From Microbacterium sp. AK009 (GTDB lineage Bacteria; Actinomycetota; Actinomycetes; Actinomycetales; Microbacteriaceae), in assembly GCF_013410955.1 (NCBI RefSeq), contig NZ_JACCCG010000003.1, positions 372,001 to 436,000 on the forward strand: a DNA stretch of 64,000 bases, written 5' to 3'. This document shows, one piece after another, positions 16,251-24,861 of this stretch (position 1 is its first letter; every line of letters starts with the position of its first letter). Both the position numbers and the translations under genes were made by a program. The notes under the pieces are model-generated. The model saw only the letters and a list, made by a program, of their open reading frames with translations, was not told the origin of the DNA and searched no databases.

Positions 16251-17525
16251 GTGATCGATGCCGTGCTTCTCCGTGACAATCCCGAGCTGGTCAAGCGCTC
16301 GCAGGAGGCACGGGGGGAGTCGGCGGACACCGTCGACGCCGCCCTCGACGCCGACCGCGCCCGCCGCGCGGCCATCACCGCGTTCGAGGAGCTGCGCGCG
16401 ACGCAGAACGCCCACGGCAAGCGGGTGGCCCAGGCGCCGAAGGATGAGAAGGCCGCGCTCGTCGCCGAGGCGAAGGAGCTCAGCGAGCGGGTCAAGGCCG
16501 CCCAGCACGCCGTGACCGCGGCCGAGGAGGCCGCGGAGGCCGCGTTCGCGCGCATCGAGAACATCGTCATCGACGGGGTGCCCGCCGGCGGCGAGGACGA
16601 CTTCGTCACCCTTCGCACCCACGGCGAGACCCCCACGTTCGACTTCACGCCCCGCGACCACCTCGAGCTCGGCGAGCTTCTCGGTGCGATCGACATGGAG
16701 CGCGGCACGAAGGTCTCGGGGAGCCGCTTCTACTTCCTCACCGGCATCGGCGCCCGGTTGGAACTCGCGCTCATGACCCTCGCGCTCGACCGCGCGCTGG
16801 AGGCCGGCTTCACGCCGCTCGTGCCGCCGACCCTCGTGCGCCCGGAGGTGATGCGGGGCACCGGGTTCCTCGGCCAGCACGCTGACGAGGTGTATCACCT
16901 CGAAGAGGACGACCTCTACCTCGTCGGGACGAGCGAGGTCCCCCTCGCCGGCTACCACATGGACGAGATCCTCGACCTCTCCCGCGGCGCCAAGCGGTAC
17001 GCCGGCTGGTCGACCTGCTACCGCCGCGAGGCGGGCTCGTACGGCAAGGACACCCGCGGCATCATTCGCGTCCACCAGTTCAACAAGCTGGAGATGTTCG
17101 TCTACACCACCGTCGACGACGCCGAGGCCGAGCACCAGCGCCTCGCCGACATGCAGGAGGGCATGCTGCAGGACCTCGGCCTGTCGTACCGGGTGATCGA
17201 CGTCGCCGCCGGCGACCTCGGCTCGAGCGCGGCACGCAAGTACGACATCGAGGCGTGGGTGCCCACCCAGAACGCGTACCGCGAGCTGACCTCGACCTCT
17301 AACTGCACGACGTATCAGGCGCGGCGCCTGAACATCCGCCACCGCCTCTCGGCCGACGAGGGCGGCAAGACCCAGTTCGTCGCGACCCTCAACGGCACGC
17401 TCGCTACCACCCGGTGGATCGTGGCGATGCTCGAGACCCACCAGCGGGCCGACGGCTCGGTGGTGGTGCCCGAGGTGCTGCGTCCCTACCTGGGTGGCCT
17501 CGAGGTCATCGAGCCGGTCTCATGA
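16251..17525 (+). CDS. serS: Seryl-tRNA synthetase
   Basis: Charges tRNA-Ser with serine. The 424-residue class II synthetase has the N-terminal coiled-coil arm (residues about 25-105) and the catalytic core. Motif 2 is [20 protein letters not shown] and the C-terminal motif 3 region is [18 protein letters not shown] start with a leaderless promoter. Its stop overlaps the ATG of the next gene (ATGA), implying translational coupling. Two tRNA-Ser genes lie within 4.3 kb downstream. Confidence 0.97.
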   Translation: MIDAVLLRDNPELVKRSQEARGESADTVDAALDADRARRAAITAFEELRATQNAHGKRVAQAPKDEKAALVAEAKELSERVKAAQHAVTAAEEAAEAAFARIENIVIDGVPAGGEDDFVTLRTHGETPTFDFTPRDHLELGELLGAIDMERGTKVSGSRFYFLTGIGARLELALMTLALDRALEAGFTPLVPPTLVRPEVMRGTGFLGQHADEVYHLEEDDLYLVGTSEVPLAGYHMDEILDLSRGAKRYAGWSTCYRREAGSYGKDTRGIIRVHQFNKLEMFVYTTVDDAEAEHQRLADMQEGMLQDLGLSYRVIDVAAGDLGSSAARKYDIEAWVPTQNAYRELTSTSNCTTYQARRLNIRHRLSADEGGKTQFVATLNGTLATTRWIVAMLETHQRADGSVVVPEVLRPYLGGLEVIEPVS

Positions 17526-18442
17526 CCCCCGAATCCGCGGAGACCGGGCTCCCCGACACGGGCGAGATCGAGCGCACTGAGCAGGAGGACGCCGCCGAGC
17601 TCGTCGAGGACCTGGCGACAGGATCCGAAAGACCGGATGCCGCGGGGGAGCGCCTTCTCATCGTGCTCGACATCGACGGCACGGTCCTCCTCGAAGACGA
17701 GACGCTCAGTCCCGGGGTCGTCGACGCCGTCGCGCACGCCGGCTCCGCCGGCCACGAGGTGATGCTCGCCACCGGACGCAGCTGGGAGTCCACCCGCGGC
17801 ATCCTTCGCGTCCTCGACATCGCCCCCGAGTACGTGGTCTGCTCCAACGGCGCGATGGTGATGAAGCGGGTCGAGGCCGACGAGGTGCGCTACGACCGGT
17901 GGCACACCGAGACCTTCGACGCCGCCGAGGTGCTGCGCCTGCTGCGCGAGCACCTGCCCGACGCGCGGTACATGGTCGAGCTCCCCGACGGCAGCCGCCT
18001 CTACACCGAGTACCTCGAGGACTGGAACCTCGCAGGCGCCCGCCGCGTGTCGTTCGACGAGCTCGTCGCGCAGCCCGTGTGCCGTGTCGTCGTGGTCTCG
18101 CCCGGCGACAGCGAGGACGACTTCATCGAGCTCGTCGAGCGCGTCGGGCTGAACGAGGTGTCGTACGCGGTCGGCTGGACGGCCTGGCTGGATGTCGCCC
18201 CGCAGGGCGTCGACAAGGGCACCGCGCTCGAGCTGGTGCGCAAGGAGCTCGGCATCGACCCGTCGCGCGTGATCGTGATGGGCGACGGGCGCAACGACGT
18301 CGGCATGTTCGAGTGGGCGCTCCAGCACGGCGGCCGAGCCGTGGCCATGGAGCAGGGGCCCGACGAGGTGCGCGCCGCCGCCGGCGAGGTCACGAGCACC
18401 GTGCAGGCCGGCGGCGTGGCCGCCATCCTCCGCGCTCTGTAA
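17522..18442 (+). CDS. HAD-superfamily (Cof-type) phosphatase
   Basis: A 306-residue cytoplasmic phosphatase of HAD subfamily IIB. Motif I is LDIDGT with the nucleophile and acid Asp at 50 and 52, motif III Lys is at 232, and motif IV is GDGRND at 254-259. A cap domain lies between about residues 115 and 225. Roughly 40 acidic, probably disordered residues precede motif I. Substrates of Cof-type enzymes are sugar phosphates or cofactor precursors and cannot be fixed here. Starts inside the serS stop codon (ATGA), so it is co-translated with serS. Confidence 0.92.
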   Translation: MTPESAETGLPDTGEIERTEQEDAAELVEDLATGSERPDAAGERLLIVLDIDGTVLLEDETLSPGVVDAVAHAGSAGHEVMLATGRSWESTRGILRVLDIAPEYVVCSNGAMVMKRVEADEVRYDRWHTETFDAAEVLRLLREHLPDARYMVELPDGSRLYTEYLEDWNLAGARRVSFDELVAQPVCRVVVVSPGDSEDDFIELVERVGLNEVSYAVGWTAWLDVAPQGVDKGTALELVRKELGIDPSRVIVMGDGRNDVGMFEWALQHGGRAVAMEQGPDEVRAAAGEVTSTVQAGGVAAILRAL

Positions 18443-18462
18443 CGGCGGGTGCCGGTTCGCCG

Positions 18463-18688
18463 CCGGCCCGCCCGCTCCATCCGCCGCCGGTCCGTCCCGG
18501 CCCCGCCCGCTCCATCCGCCGCCGGTCCTCACCGGCTCGGCCGCTACATCCGCCGCCCGTTCTCACCGGCCCGCCCACTCCATACGCCGCCGGCCGGTCC
18601 CCACCGCTCACCCACCCCATCCGCCCCGGCCCGCCCGCTCCATCCGCCGCCCGTTCCCACCGGCCCGCCCACTCCATCCGCCCCGGAT
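18463..18688. repeat. Degenerate ~34-bp tandem repeats
   Basis: Six or seven head-to-tail degenerate units built around CCCGCTCCATCCGCCGCCGG, with period about 33-35 bp, begin 20 bp after the HAD gene stop. Units vary by substitutions and small indels (for example CCACTCCATACGCCGCCGG and CCGCTACATCCGCCGCCCG). No coding potential is evident. This is the first of three repeat types filling the 567-bp gap before tRNA-Ser(UGA). Confidence 0.8.
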
Positions 18689-18803
18689 GTCTCAGAAGCG
18701 GCGGTCCCGAGGTGCTTTCTCCGCACTTCCTGAGACATCCGTCCTGGGGATGTCCCAGAAGGTGCGGCGTCACGGTCGCGAGCGCGCATCTTGTGCGACA
18801 TCG
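18685..18803. repeat. Two tandem imperfect palindromes
   Basis: Arm GGATGTCTCAG (18685-18695) pairs perfectly with CTGAGACATCC (18730-18740). A diverged second copy follows: GGATGTCCCAGAAGGTGCGG (from 18748) faces CGCATCTTGTGCGACATC (to 18802). The two hairpins are therefore duplicates of one ~55-bp element. They could form RNA hairpins (3' processing or termination) or be a mobile REP-type unit. Confidence 0.7.
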
Positions 18804-18811
18804 GTGGCGGG

Positions 18812-18906
18812 AGGTGGAGACGGATAGGCGCGGTGGAGACGGATAGGCGCGGCGGAGACGGATAGGCGTGGTGCAGACGGACAGGCGCGGCGAAGACGGG
18901 CAGGCG
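18812..18906. repeat. Five perfect-period 19-bp tandem repeats
   Basis: Five contiguous 19-bp units of consensus CGGTGGAGACGGATAGGCG occupy 18812-18830, 18831-18849, 18850-18868, 18869-18887 and 18888-18906. The first three differ by at most one or two bases and the last two by two to five. There are no spacers, so this is a minisatellite-like array and not CRISPR. Confidence 0.85.
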
Positions 18907-18963
18907 CGCCTCCCAGGGCTCTGCCAGGCGCTGTGGGAAGAATGAGGGGTTGGCGCTGTCGAC

Positions 18964-18969
18964 TAGACT
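18964..18969 (+). promoter_or_regulatory. Putative -10 box of tRNA-Ser(UGA)
   Basis: TAGACT 40 nt before the tRNA, centred in the inverted repeat GTCGA/TCGAC (18958-18973). The placement suits a tRNA promoter with a short 5' leader. No convincing -35 hexamer was seen. Confidence 0.4.
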
Positions 18970-19009
18970 CGACGCCGATTCGAGCGGATGCCGCAGGGCA
19001 TGCGTTTCG

Positions 19010-19094
19010 GGAGGGTTGTCCGAGCGGCCGATGGAGCTGGTCTTGAAAACCAGTGGGCAGAGATGTCCCGTGGGTTCGAATCCCACACCCTCCG
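19010..19094 (+). tRNA. tRNA-Ser(UGA)
   Basis: Acceptor arms GGAGGGT (19010-19016) and ACCCTCC (19087-19093) pair perfectly. The anticodon stem CTGGT/ACCAG closes the loop CTTGAAA, giving anticodon UGA. The T-arm is GTGGG-TTCGAAT-CCCAC, and a long class II variable arm (GGGCAGAGATGTCCC) is present, as serine tRNAs require. The 3' CCA is not encoded. It decodes UCN serine codons, principally UCA. Confidence 0.96.
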
Positions 19095-19116
19095 CTTCCT
19101 ACCTGTGAGGACCCGA

Positions 19117-20421
19117 GTGAGTCAGACGAGCAGAACCGGCACGCGTGGTCGCAAGACGGTCGCCCGGCACGGCCGGCTGCGGTCGCCGCATCCGTTCGCG
19201 TCGATGATGAAGATGCTCGGCATCGTCGCGGCCGTCGTGCTGGTCTCGGGGCTCGGTGTGAGTGCGTACGCGTATTACGACCTGACCACGAGCTTCGCGT
19301 CGGAGGCTGTGGAGCTGGAGGGTCAGGGGTCCGTGCCGCCCGATATCGGGGCGATCGAGGGTGGGGTCAATCTCCTCCTTGTCGGCACCGATGAGTGCGA
19401 ACCGGAGTACGCGCAATACTTCGGCGCGCGGTGCACAGGTCCGGAGGCGTCGGGGCAACTCAATGATGTCAACATGCTGCTGCACATCTCCGACAACCCG
19501 CGACGGGTGACGGTCATCTCGTTCCCCCGAGACCTCATGGTGCCGATCCCCTCGTGCACGCGTGAAGACGGCAGCGAGACGAGCGGATCGAGCTACGAGC
19601 AGATCAACTCCGCGTGGAACTACGGGGGCCTGAACTGCGTGGTGAAGACCGTCTCGCAGCTGAGCGGCATGAACATCCCCTTCGCGGCGAAGGTCAGCTT
19701 CGGCAATGTGATCAACATCACCGACGCGATCGGTGGCGTCGACGTCTGCATCGGCAACGGCGGCATGCGCGATCGGAACACCGGCATCGACTGGGCTGCG
19801 GGGCCGCGTAATGTCCAGGGCTTGGAGGCCCTCCAGTTCCTGCGCACGCGCTACGGCCTGGAGAACGGCAGCGACCTGGCGCGTATCAGCAATCAGCAGC
19901 AGTACATGTCTTCTCTCGCGCGGAAGCTCGTGAGCGAGGAGGTGCTGTCGAACCCGTCCACGTTGCTCCGACTCGCCACCACGGTCGTCGACAACGTCAC
20001 TCCCTCGCAGAGCCTCACGAACCCGGTGACGCTCGTACAGATCGCGCGGGCCGTTCAGGGGGTGCCGTTCGAGGAGATGGTGTTCGTCCGCTACCCGGTC
20101 GTCACCGACCCCTACGACGCAAACCGTGTGGCACCGGACGAGGACGCGGCCGAGCAGCTGTGGGCAGCCCTCGAGGCCAACCAGCCGCTGCAGCTGACGA
20201 GCGATCCGAACACGAGCGGCGGCGTCATCACGGCCGACCCCGCGCCGACCGATGCACCCGTCGAGGGTGAGCCCGTCGAGCCCACTGAGCCCGTTGAGCC
20301 CACGGATGGTGCCGCGCCCGTCGAGCCTGCTCCGACCGAGACCGCCGCCGTGCTGCCCGAGTCGATCCAGGGTCAGACCGCCGCGCAGGAGACCTGCTCG
20401 GCCGGAAACCTTTCGGGGTGA
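19117..20421 (+). CDS. LytR-CpsA-Psr (LCP) family cell-envelope ligase
   Basis: LCP enzymes transfer undecaprenyl-linked glycopolymers such as teichoic acid or arabinogalactan to peptidoglycan, outside the membrane. This 434-residue protein has a basic cytoplasmic head, one transmembrane helix (MLGIVAAVVLVSGLGVSAYAYY, given by position about residues 33-52), then the LCP domain with INLLLVGTD-like NLLLVGTDECE, VISFPRDLMVPIP, QINSAWNYGG and LRTRYGLENGSDLARISNQQ. A Pro/Glu/Thr-rich tail (repeated PVEPTEP) follows. GTG 19117 is chosen: GAGG lies 6 nt upstream and earlier frame positions run into the tRNA. It sits between two tRNA-Ser genes. Confidence 0.9.
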   Translation: MSQTSRTGTRGRKTVARHGRLRSPHPFASMMKMLGIVAAVVLVSGLGVSAYAYYDLTTSFASEAVELEGQGSVPPDIGAIEGGVNLLLVGTDECEPEYAQYFGARCTGPEASGQLNDVNMLLHISDNPRRVTVISFPRDLMVPIPSCTREDGSETSGSSYEQINSAWNYGGLNCVVKTVSQLSGMNIPFAAKVSFGNVINITDAIGGVDVCIGNGGMRDRNTGIDWAAGPRNVQGLEALQFLRTRYGLENGSDLARISNQQQYMSSLARKLVSEEVLSNPSTLLRLATTVVDNVTPSQSLTNPVTLVQIARAVQGVPFEEMVFVRYPVVTDPYDANRVAPDEDAAEQLWAALEANQPLQLTSDPNTSGGVITADPAPTDAPVEGEPVEPTEPVEPTDGAAPVEPAPTETAAVLPESIQGQTAAQETCSAGNLSG

Positions 20422-20428
20422 GCTCCGT

Positions 20429-20458
20429 TTCGGTGTCGCGCGCGGCACCCGTTATGAT
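20429..20458 (+). promoter_or_regulatory. Putative promoter of tRNA-Ser(GCU)
   Basis: TATGAT at 20453-20458 is a good -10 box about 34 nt before the tRNA. TTCGGT at 20429-20434 is a possible -35 at 18-bp spacing. It lies between the LCP gene stop and the tRNA. Confidence 0.5.
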
Positions 20459-20492
20459 GGCTGAGCGCGTCCGGGTTTCCGCTCGGATGCCT

Positions 20493-20584
20493 GGAGACGT
20501 CGCATAGTCAGGCCTAGTGCACCACCCTGCTAAGGTGGAGTCCCCTCACGGGGACCGAGGGTTCAAATCCCTCCGTCTCCGCCA
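20493..20584 (+). tRNA. tRNA-Ser(GCU), integration site of the downstream island
   Basis: Acceptor arms GGAGACG (20493-20499) and CGTCTCC (20574-20580) pair. Stem CCACC/GGTGG closes the loop CTGCTAA, giving anticodon GCU. A class II variable arm (GTCCCCTCACGGGGAC) is present. Unlike the UGA isoacceptor, CCA is encoded (20582-20584) after the discriminator G. The last 23 bases, 20562-20584, recur exactly at 26285-26307, so this gene is the attachment site of an integrated element. Confidence 0.96.
20562..20584 (+). other. attL-type direct repeat (tRNA 3' end)
   Basis: Left copy of the 23-bp core, beginning TTCAAATCCC and ending TCTCCGCCA, forming the T-arm, acceptor and CCA of tRNA-Ser(GCU). 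The identity to the right copy is exact; flanking bases differ on both sides. Confidence 0.85.
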
Positions 20585-20939
20585 AGAAAATCCCTGTTCA
20601 AGTCGCATTTCGGGATGCTTCTGCCACGAGATCTGCCATTCTGGCCACGATTGCGGCGGCGATCGGCTTGAGCAATACGCGCAAGCTCGCGCACGCTGGT
20701 TCAGTGAATTGTCCAACTGAATCTTTGCGGCGGCTGCGGACTGACGTGCGACGCAGGAGACCGAGGGCGCGAGTCCCTCGGCCCTCATCTGTGATTTCGC
20801 CCCCACCGGAGGTCTCGCTCCGCCGCTTTCTCGCCAGGACTGCCGCAGCGCTGACGGTCGTGTAGGGGCTCGGCCCCAGATCGGCGGTCTGTCGCTTGCC
20901 GCATAGGCTTGTGCGGATGCGATCGGGCGGGAGGTCACG
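20585..20939. other. Non-coding left end of the island
   Basis: 355 bp without a convincing gene. It holds the 11-mer TTCTGCCACGA (20619-20629) and similar TCTGCCATTC and TGGCCACGA words just after it, a small palindrome TTCAG/CTGAA around 20700-20722, and, at its right end, TAGGCT (20904-20909) followed by GGGAGG before the hen1 ATG, a plausible leadered promoter. The repeated words look like integrase arm sites; that is inference. Confidence 0.5.
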
Positions 20940-22307
20940 ATGCTGGTCACGGTGACCTATGAGCCGGAGCGCGACTCCGGCGTTGACGCGACGGTGTTCG
21001 GGTACCTGGTGCACAAGCATCCCGCCAAGGTCCAGACGTTCTCGGCTCCGGTGGGCGAGATCCAGGTGTTCTATCCCGAAGCGACCCCGGAGCGGTGCAC
21101 TGTCGCGGTGCTGGTCGAAGTCGACCCGGTCGGGCTCGTGCGCAACAAGCGGTTCCGCGGCGACGCCGGAAGCCTCGACCACTACGTCAACGACCGTCCG
21201 TACGTCGCGTCAAGCATGCTCGCGGTGGCGATCGGTTCCGTGTTCCGCACCGCCATGACCGGTCGAAGCGACTCGTACCCCGAGCTCGCGGCGTCACCGC
21301 TTCCGCTGCGGATCGAGATCCCCGTGGTGTCCACGCGCGGGCGCGAAGACGAACTCGTCCGTCGCGTCTTTGAACCCTGCGGGTGGACCGTCACCGAAAA
21401 CCGCATCCCCCTCGATCCCGCGTTCCCCGATTGGGGCGACTCGCGCTACAGCTCGGTCACGCTCGTCGGCCGCGTGCGCCTCGCAGAGGCGCTGCGTCAG
21501 CTCTACGTGCTGCTGCCGGTGCTTAATGACGCGAAGCACTACTGGGTCGGTGACGACGAGGTCGGCAAGCTCGAACGCGCGGGCGAAGGCTGGCTCGCTC
21601 AGCATCCGGAGCGCGATCTGATCACGCGGCGATACCTCGTGCATCAGCGTTCGCTGCTCCCGCAGTCCGAAGAGACGACCGAGACGTCGGCCGAGACGCC
21701 CTTGCGCGTGCATCGCGCCGAGGCTGTGATGGCTGCCCTGCACGACGTCGGGGCGCGTCGCGTCGTCGACATGGGCTGTGGACCGGGCGCCCTCCTCTCG
21801 CGGCTCGCGAGGGACCGCTCGTTCACCAAGATCGTCGGAGTCGACGTGTCGGCTCGCTCTCTCGAGACGGCTGCGAGGGTGTTGAGAATCGATGCCGCCT
21901 CCGACGCCGAGCGCGAGCGCATCGAGTTGCTTCACGGCTCGATCGTCTATCGCGACGACCGGCTCGCGGGATACGACGCCATGGCGCTCATGGAAGTCGT
22001 CGAGCACGTCGACCCGTCGCGCCTGGCGGCCCTTGAGGACGCCGTGTTCGCCAGTGCACATCCGGGTGCTGTCGTGGTCACTACCCCGAACGCCGAGTAC
22101 AACGCGCTGTATCCGACCCTCGCGGGCGGAGCCTTCCGCCATGACGATCACCGGTTCGAGTGGACGCGCGCCGAGTTCCGCGCATGGGCGGGCGCCATCG
22201 CCGAGCGCCACGGCTATACCGTCGAGTATCGCTCCGTAGGTATCGACGACCCCGTGCTCGGCCCTCCGACCCAGCTCGCCCTGTTCCGGCAGGAGGTGCC
22301 GGCATGA
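20940..22307 (+). CDS. hen1: Hen1, RNA 3'-terminal ribose 2'-O-methyltransferase
   Basis: Bacterial Hen1 methylates the 2'-OH of a broken RNA 3' end before sealing, protecting the repaired junction from renewed cleavage. The 455-residue protein has the Hen1 N-terminal domain (GYLVHKHPAKVQTFS, then a region that in homologues stimulates Pnkp ligase) and a C-terminal SAM methyltransferase with VVDMGCGPGALLSRL. The Mn-binding set is intact: E352, E355 and H356 in MEVVEHV and H404 in RHDDHRF. The 48-residue spacing matches my recollection of the Clostridium thermocellum enzyme. GGGAGG precedes the ATG. Its stop overlaps the pnkp start (ATGA). Confidence 0.95.
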   Translation: MLVTVTYEPERDSGVDATVFGYLVHKHPAKVQTFSAPVGEIQVFYPEATPERCTVAVLVEVDPVGLVRNKRFRGDAGSLDHYVNDRPYVASSMLAVAIGSVFRTAMTGRSDSYPELAASPLPLRIEIPVVSTRGREDELVRRVFEPCGWTVTENRIPLDPAFPDWGDSRYSSVTLVGRVRLAEALRQLYVLLPVLNDAKHYWVGDDEVGKLERAGEGWLAQHPERDLITRRYLVHQRSLLPQSEETTETSAETPLRVHRAEAVMAALHDVGARRVVDMGCGPGALLSRLARDRSFTKIVGVDVSARSLETAARVLRIDAASDAERERIELLHGSIVYRDDRLAGYDAMALMEVVEHVDPSRLAALEDAVFASAHPGAVVVTTPNAEYNALYPTLAGGAFRHDDHRFEWTRAEFRAWAGAIAERHGYTVEYRSVGIDDPVLGPPTQLALFRQEVPA

Positions 22308-24823
22308 CCGAGCTCGACATCCCCGCACTGTCTCTCGTGGTGCTCGTCGGCGCCTCGGGCTCGGGCAAGTCCACGTTCGCGCGCGAGCACTTCGGCCAAT
22401 ACGAGACGCTGTCCAGTGACATGTTCCGCGGTCTCGTCGCGAACGACGACTCGGATCAGTCGGCCACGTCTGCTGCATTCGACGCCCTGCAGTTCGTGGC
22501 GGCGAAGCGGATGGATGCGGGGCTCCTCACCGTCATCGACGCCACCAGCGTGCAGCCCGATGCGCGCCGACGACTCGTCGACCTCGCGAAGGCGCACGAC
22601 GTGCTGCCGGTCGCGATCGTGTTCGACATACCCGAGTCGGTAAGCGTCGCCCGCAACGCGGAGCGCACAGATCGAGCAATCCCTGCGGGCGTCGTCAAGC
22701 GTCAGAGCGACCACCTGCGGCGAAGCCTGCGCCACCTCACCAAGGAAGGGTTCCGCAAAGTCCACATCCTGCGCACCCCCGACGATGTCGCGAGCGCGAC
22801 CATCACGCGCACGCGGCTGCTCAACGACCGCAGCGACGAGCGCGGGCCGTTTGACGCGATCGGCGACGTGCACGGATGCCGCAGCGAGCTCGAGACCCTG
22901 CTGGCGCGGCTCGGCTATGAGGTCGAGCGCGACGAGGAGGGCCGACCCGTCGACGCCCGGCATCCCGACGGCCGTCGCGTGATCTTCCTCGGAGACTTGA
23001 TCGACCGAGGGCCGGATGTCGTGGGCGTGCTGCGTCTCGCCATGGGAATGGTCGCGTCAGGTAACGCGCTGGCGGTGCCGGGCAACCACGAGGCGAAGCT
23101 CGTCCGCGCGCTGCGCGGCGCTAAGGTGACCGTCTCGCACGGGCTCGAAGAGACCCTCGCGCAGCTGGCGGGCGAATCGGAGCAGTTCCGTGAGCAGGTG
23201 GCCGCGTTCTGCTATGACCTGGTCTCGCACCTTGTGCTCGACGGCGGCAGACTCGTCGTCGCCCATGCAGGGCTCAAGGAGCAGTACCACGGCCGCGCAT
23301 CGGGTCGCGTGCGCGCCTTCGCATTGTACGGAGACACCACCGGAGAGACCGACGAGTTCGGCCTTCCTGTGCGGTACCCATGGGCGCAGGATTACCGCGG
23401 CAAAGCCACGGTGCTGTACGGGCACACCCCGGTGCCAACAGTCGAGTGGATCAACAACACGGCCTGCCTTGACACAGGATGCGTGTTCGGCGGCGCGCTT
23501 TCTGCGATGCGGTATCCGGAGCGCGAGGTCGTCTCGGTGCCGGCCGAACAGGTCTGGTACGAGCCGATCCGCCCGCTCGTCACCGAGGCACCCGAACGTG
23601 GCGCAGGCGTGCTGAACCTCGCCGACGTGCAGGGCAAGCTCATCGTCGAGACAAGCGTGCATGGTCGCGTCGGCATCAAGGAGGAGCAGTCCGCCGGCGG
23701 GCTCGAGACCATGAGCCGCTGGGCTGCCGACCCGCGGTGGCTCGTCTACCTGCCGCCTACGATGTCCCCGCCGAACACCTCCGCGCGCGAGGGCTACCTC
23801 GAGCACCCCGACGAAGCCTTCGGATACTTCCGCGAACACGGAGTGACCGATGTGATCTGCGAAGAGAAGCACATGGGCTCGCGTGCCATCGTCCTGGTGG
23901 CTCGGGATGCCGCCCGCTTCGGCGCTCCTGAGGGCTGGCGCGGCGTGATCCTGAGCCGCACCGGGCGGCCGTTCTTCGAGCCGGATGTCGAGGCTCGCAT
24001 GCTCGGCGAGCTCGATTCGGCGCTCGCGGCGGCCCGCGTGTGGGACGAGCTCCGCAGCGACTGGGTGCTGCTTGACGGCGAGATGATGCCGTGGTCCATC
24101 AAGACCGAAGACCTCATCCGCGATCTCTACGCGTCGGTCGGAGCGGCCGGCGTCACCGCGACACAGGCCACCAACTCTGTCCTAGCGCGAGCTGCAGCGT
24201 CGGGGGTCGACGTCTCCGGGCTCACGGACCGCGCGGGCGCCCGAGCCGACGGGGTCTCGCGCTTCCGTGACGCATATCGCCGATATGTCGGTGACCCGGG
24301 CGAGGTGCGATTTGCGCCGTTCCAGGTGCTGGCGGCGGGCGACGAAACATTCGAGAACCGCGACCACGGCTGGCATCTGTCGATCGCGGACAGGCTCACG
24401 GCGGCTGCCCCGCACGTGATCGCACCGACCGGGCGACTGCGCGTCGACCTGAACGACGAGGCCTTCGTCTCGGCGGCGGTGACGTGGTGGGAGCAGCTCA
24501 CAGCCACCGGGGGAGAGGGCATGGTCGTCAAGCCGTTCGCCAACCTCACTCGCACCGGTAAGGGCCTCGTGCAACCGGGGATCAAGGTGCGCGGACGCGA
24601 GTACCTGCGCATCATCTACGGCCCCGACTACACAGATCCCGCGAATCTTGCGCGGCTGCGAGATCGCGATACCGGTCACAAGCGCTCGCTCGCCGCCCGC
24701 GAGTACGCGCTCGGCATCGAGGCGCTGCATCGCTACACCACCGGCGAACCGCTGTGGCGAGTGCACGAGGCCGTCTTCGGCGTGCTCGCACTGGAATCCG
24801 ACTCGATCGACCCGCGACTGTAG
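22304..24823 (+). CDS. pnkp: Pnkp, polynucleotide kinase-phosphatase-ligase
   Basis: The end-healing and sealing enzyme of the bacterial Pnkp/Hen1 RNA-repair system (839 aa). Domain order is: 5'-kinase with P-loop GASGSGKS (residues 16-23, Lys22) and the downstream SSDMFR; metallophosphoesterase 2',3'-phosphatase with GDVHG (187-191), GDLIDRGP and GNHE (260-263); and a C-terminal adenylyltransferase ligase with EEKHMGSR, whose lysine is K522. All catalytic motifs are present, so it should be active. Together with Hen1 it can heal 2',3'-cyclic phosphate and 5'-OH ends, as left on tRNAs by anticodon nucleases. It is coupled to hen1 by a 4-bp ATGA overlap and followed by a strong terminator. Confidence 0.96.
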   Translation: MTELDIPALSLVVLVGASGSGKSTFAREHFGQYETLSSDMFRGLVANDDSDQSATSAAFDALQFVAAKRMDAGLLTVIDATSVQPDARRRLVDLAKAHDVLPVAIVFDIPESVSVARNAERTDRAIPAGVVKRQSDHLRRSLRHLTKEGFRKVHILRTPDDVASATITRTRLLNDRSDERGPFDAIGDVHGCRSELETLLARLGYEVERDEEGRPVDARHPDGRRVIFLGDLIDRGPDVVGVLRLAMGMVASGNALAVPGNHEAKLVRALRGAKVTVSHGLEETLAQLAGESEQFREQVAAFCYDLVSHLVLDGGRLVVAHAGLKEQYHGRASGRVRAFALYGDTTGETDEFGLPVRYPWAQDYRGKATVLYGHTPVPTVEWINNTACLDTGCVFGGALSAMRYPEREVVSVPAEQVWYEPIRPLVTEAPERGAGVLNLADVQGKLIVETSVHGRVGIKEEQSAGGLETMSRWAADPRWLVYLPPTMSPPNTSAREGYLEHPDEAFGYFREHGVTDVICEEKHMGSRAIVLVARDAARFGAPEGWRGVILSRTGRPFFEPDVEARMLGELDSALAAARVWDELRSDWVLLDGEMMPWSIKTEDLIRDLYASVGAAGVTATQATNSVLARAAASGVDVSGLTDRAGARADGVSRFRDAYRRYVGDPGEVRFAPFQVLAAGDETFENRDHGWHLSIADRLTAAAPHVIAPTGRLRVDLNDEAFVSAAVTWWEQLTATGGEGMVVKPFANLTRTGKGLVQPGIKVRGREYLRIIYGPDYTDPANLARLRDRDTGHKRSLAAREYALGIEALHRYTTGEPLWRVHEAVFGVLALESDSIDPRL

Positions 24824-24861
24824 TCGGTTGCAATTGTTCAGGACGGTGTCAGAGAAGCCTG

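Noticed and set aside
18463..18906. Possible CRISPR array in the repeat block
   Set aside because: Units are contiguous with no unique spacers, periods differ between sub-blocks, and no cas genes are nearby.
20598..20680. Minus-strand residues LLKPIAAAIVARMADLVAEA, which might be the tail of an integrase
   Set aside because: Too short and without tyrosine-recombinase catalytic motifs (R...HxxR...Y); the frame runs into antisense of hen1. Noted only as a possible remnant.
20546..20950. Minus-strand open frame of 134 codons ending in RRRRDLNPRSP across tRNA-Ser(GCU)
   Set aside because: Its C-terminus is the reverse translation of the tRNA gene, a known annotation artefact, and it overlaps the hen1 start and promoter.
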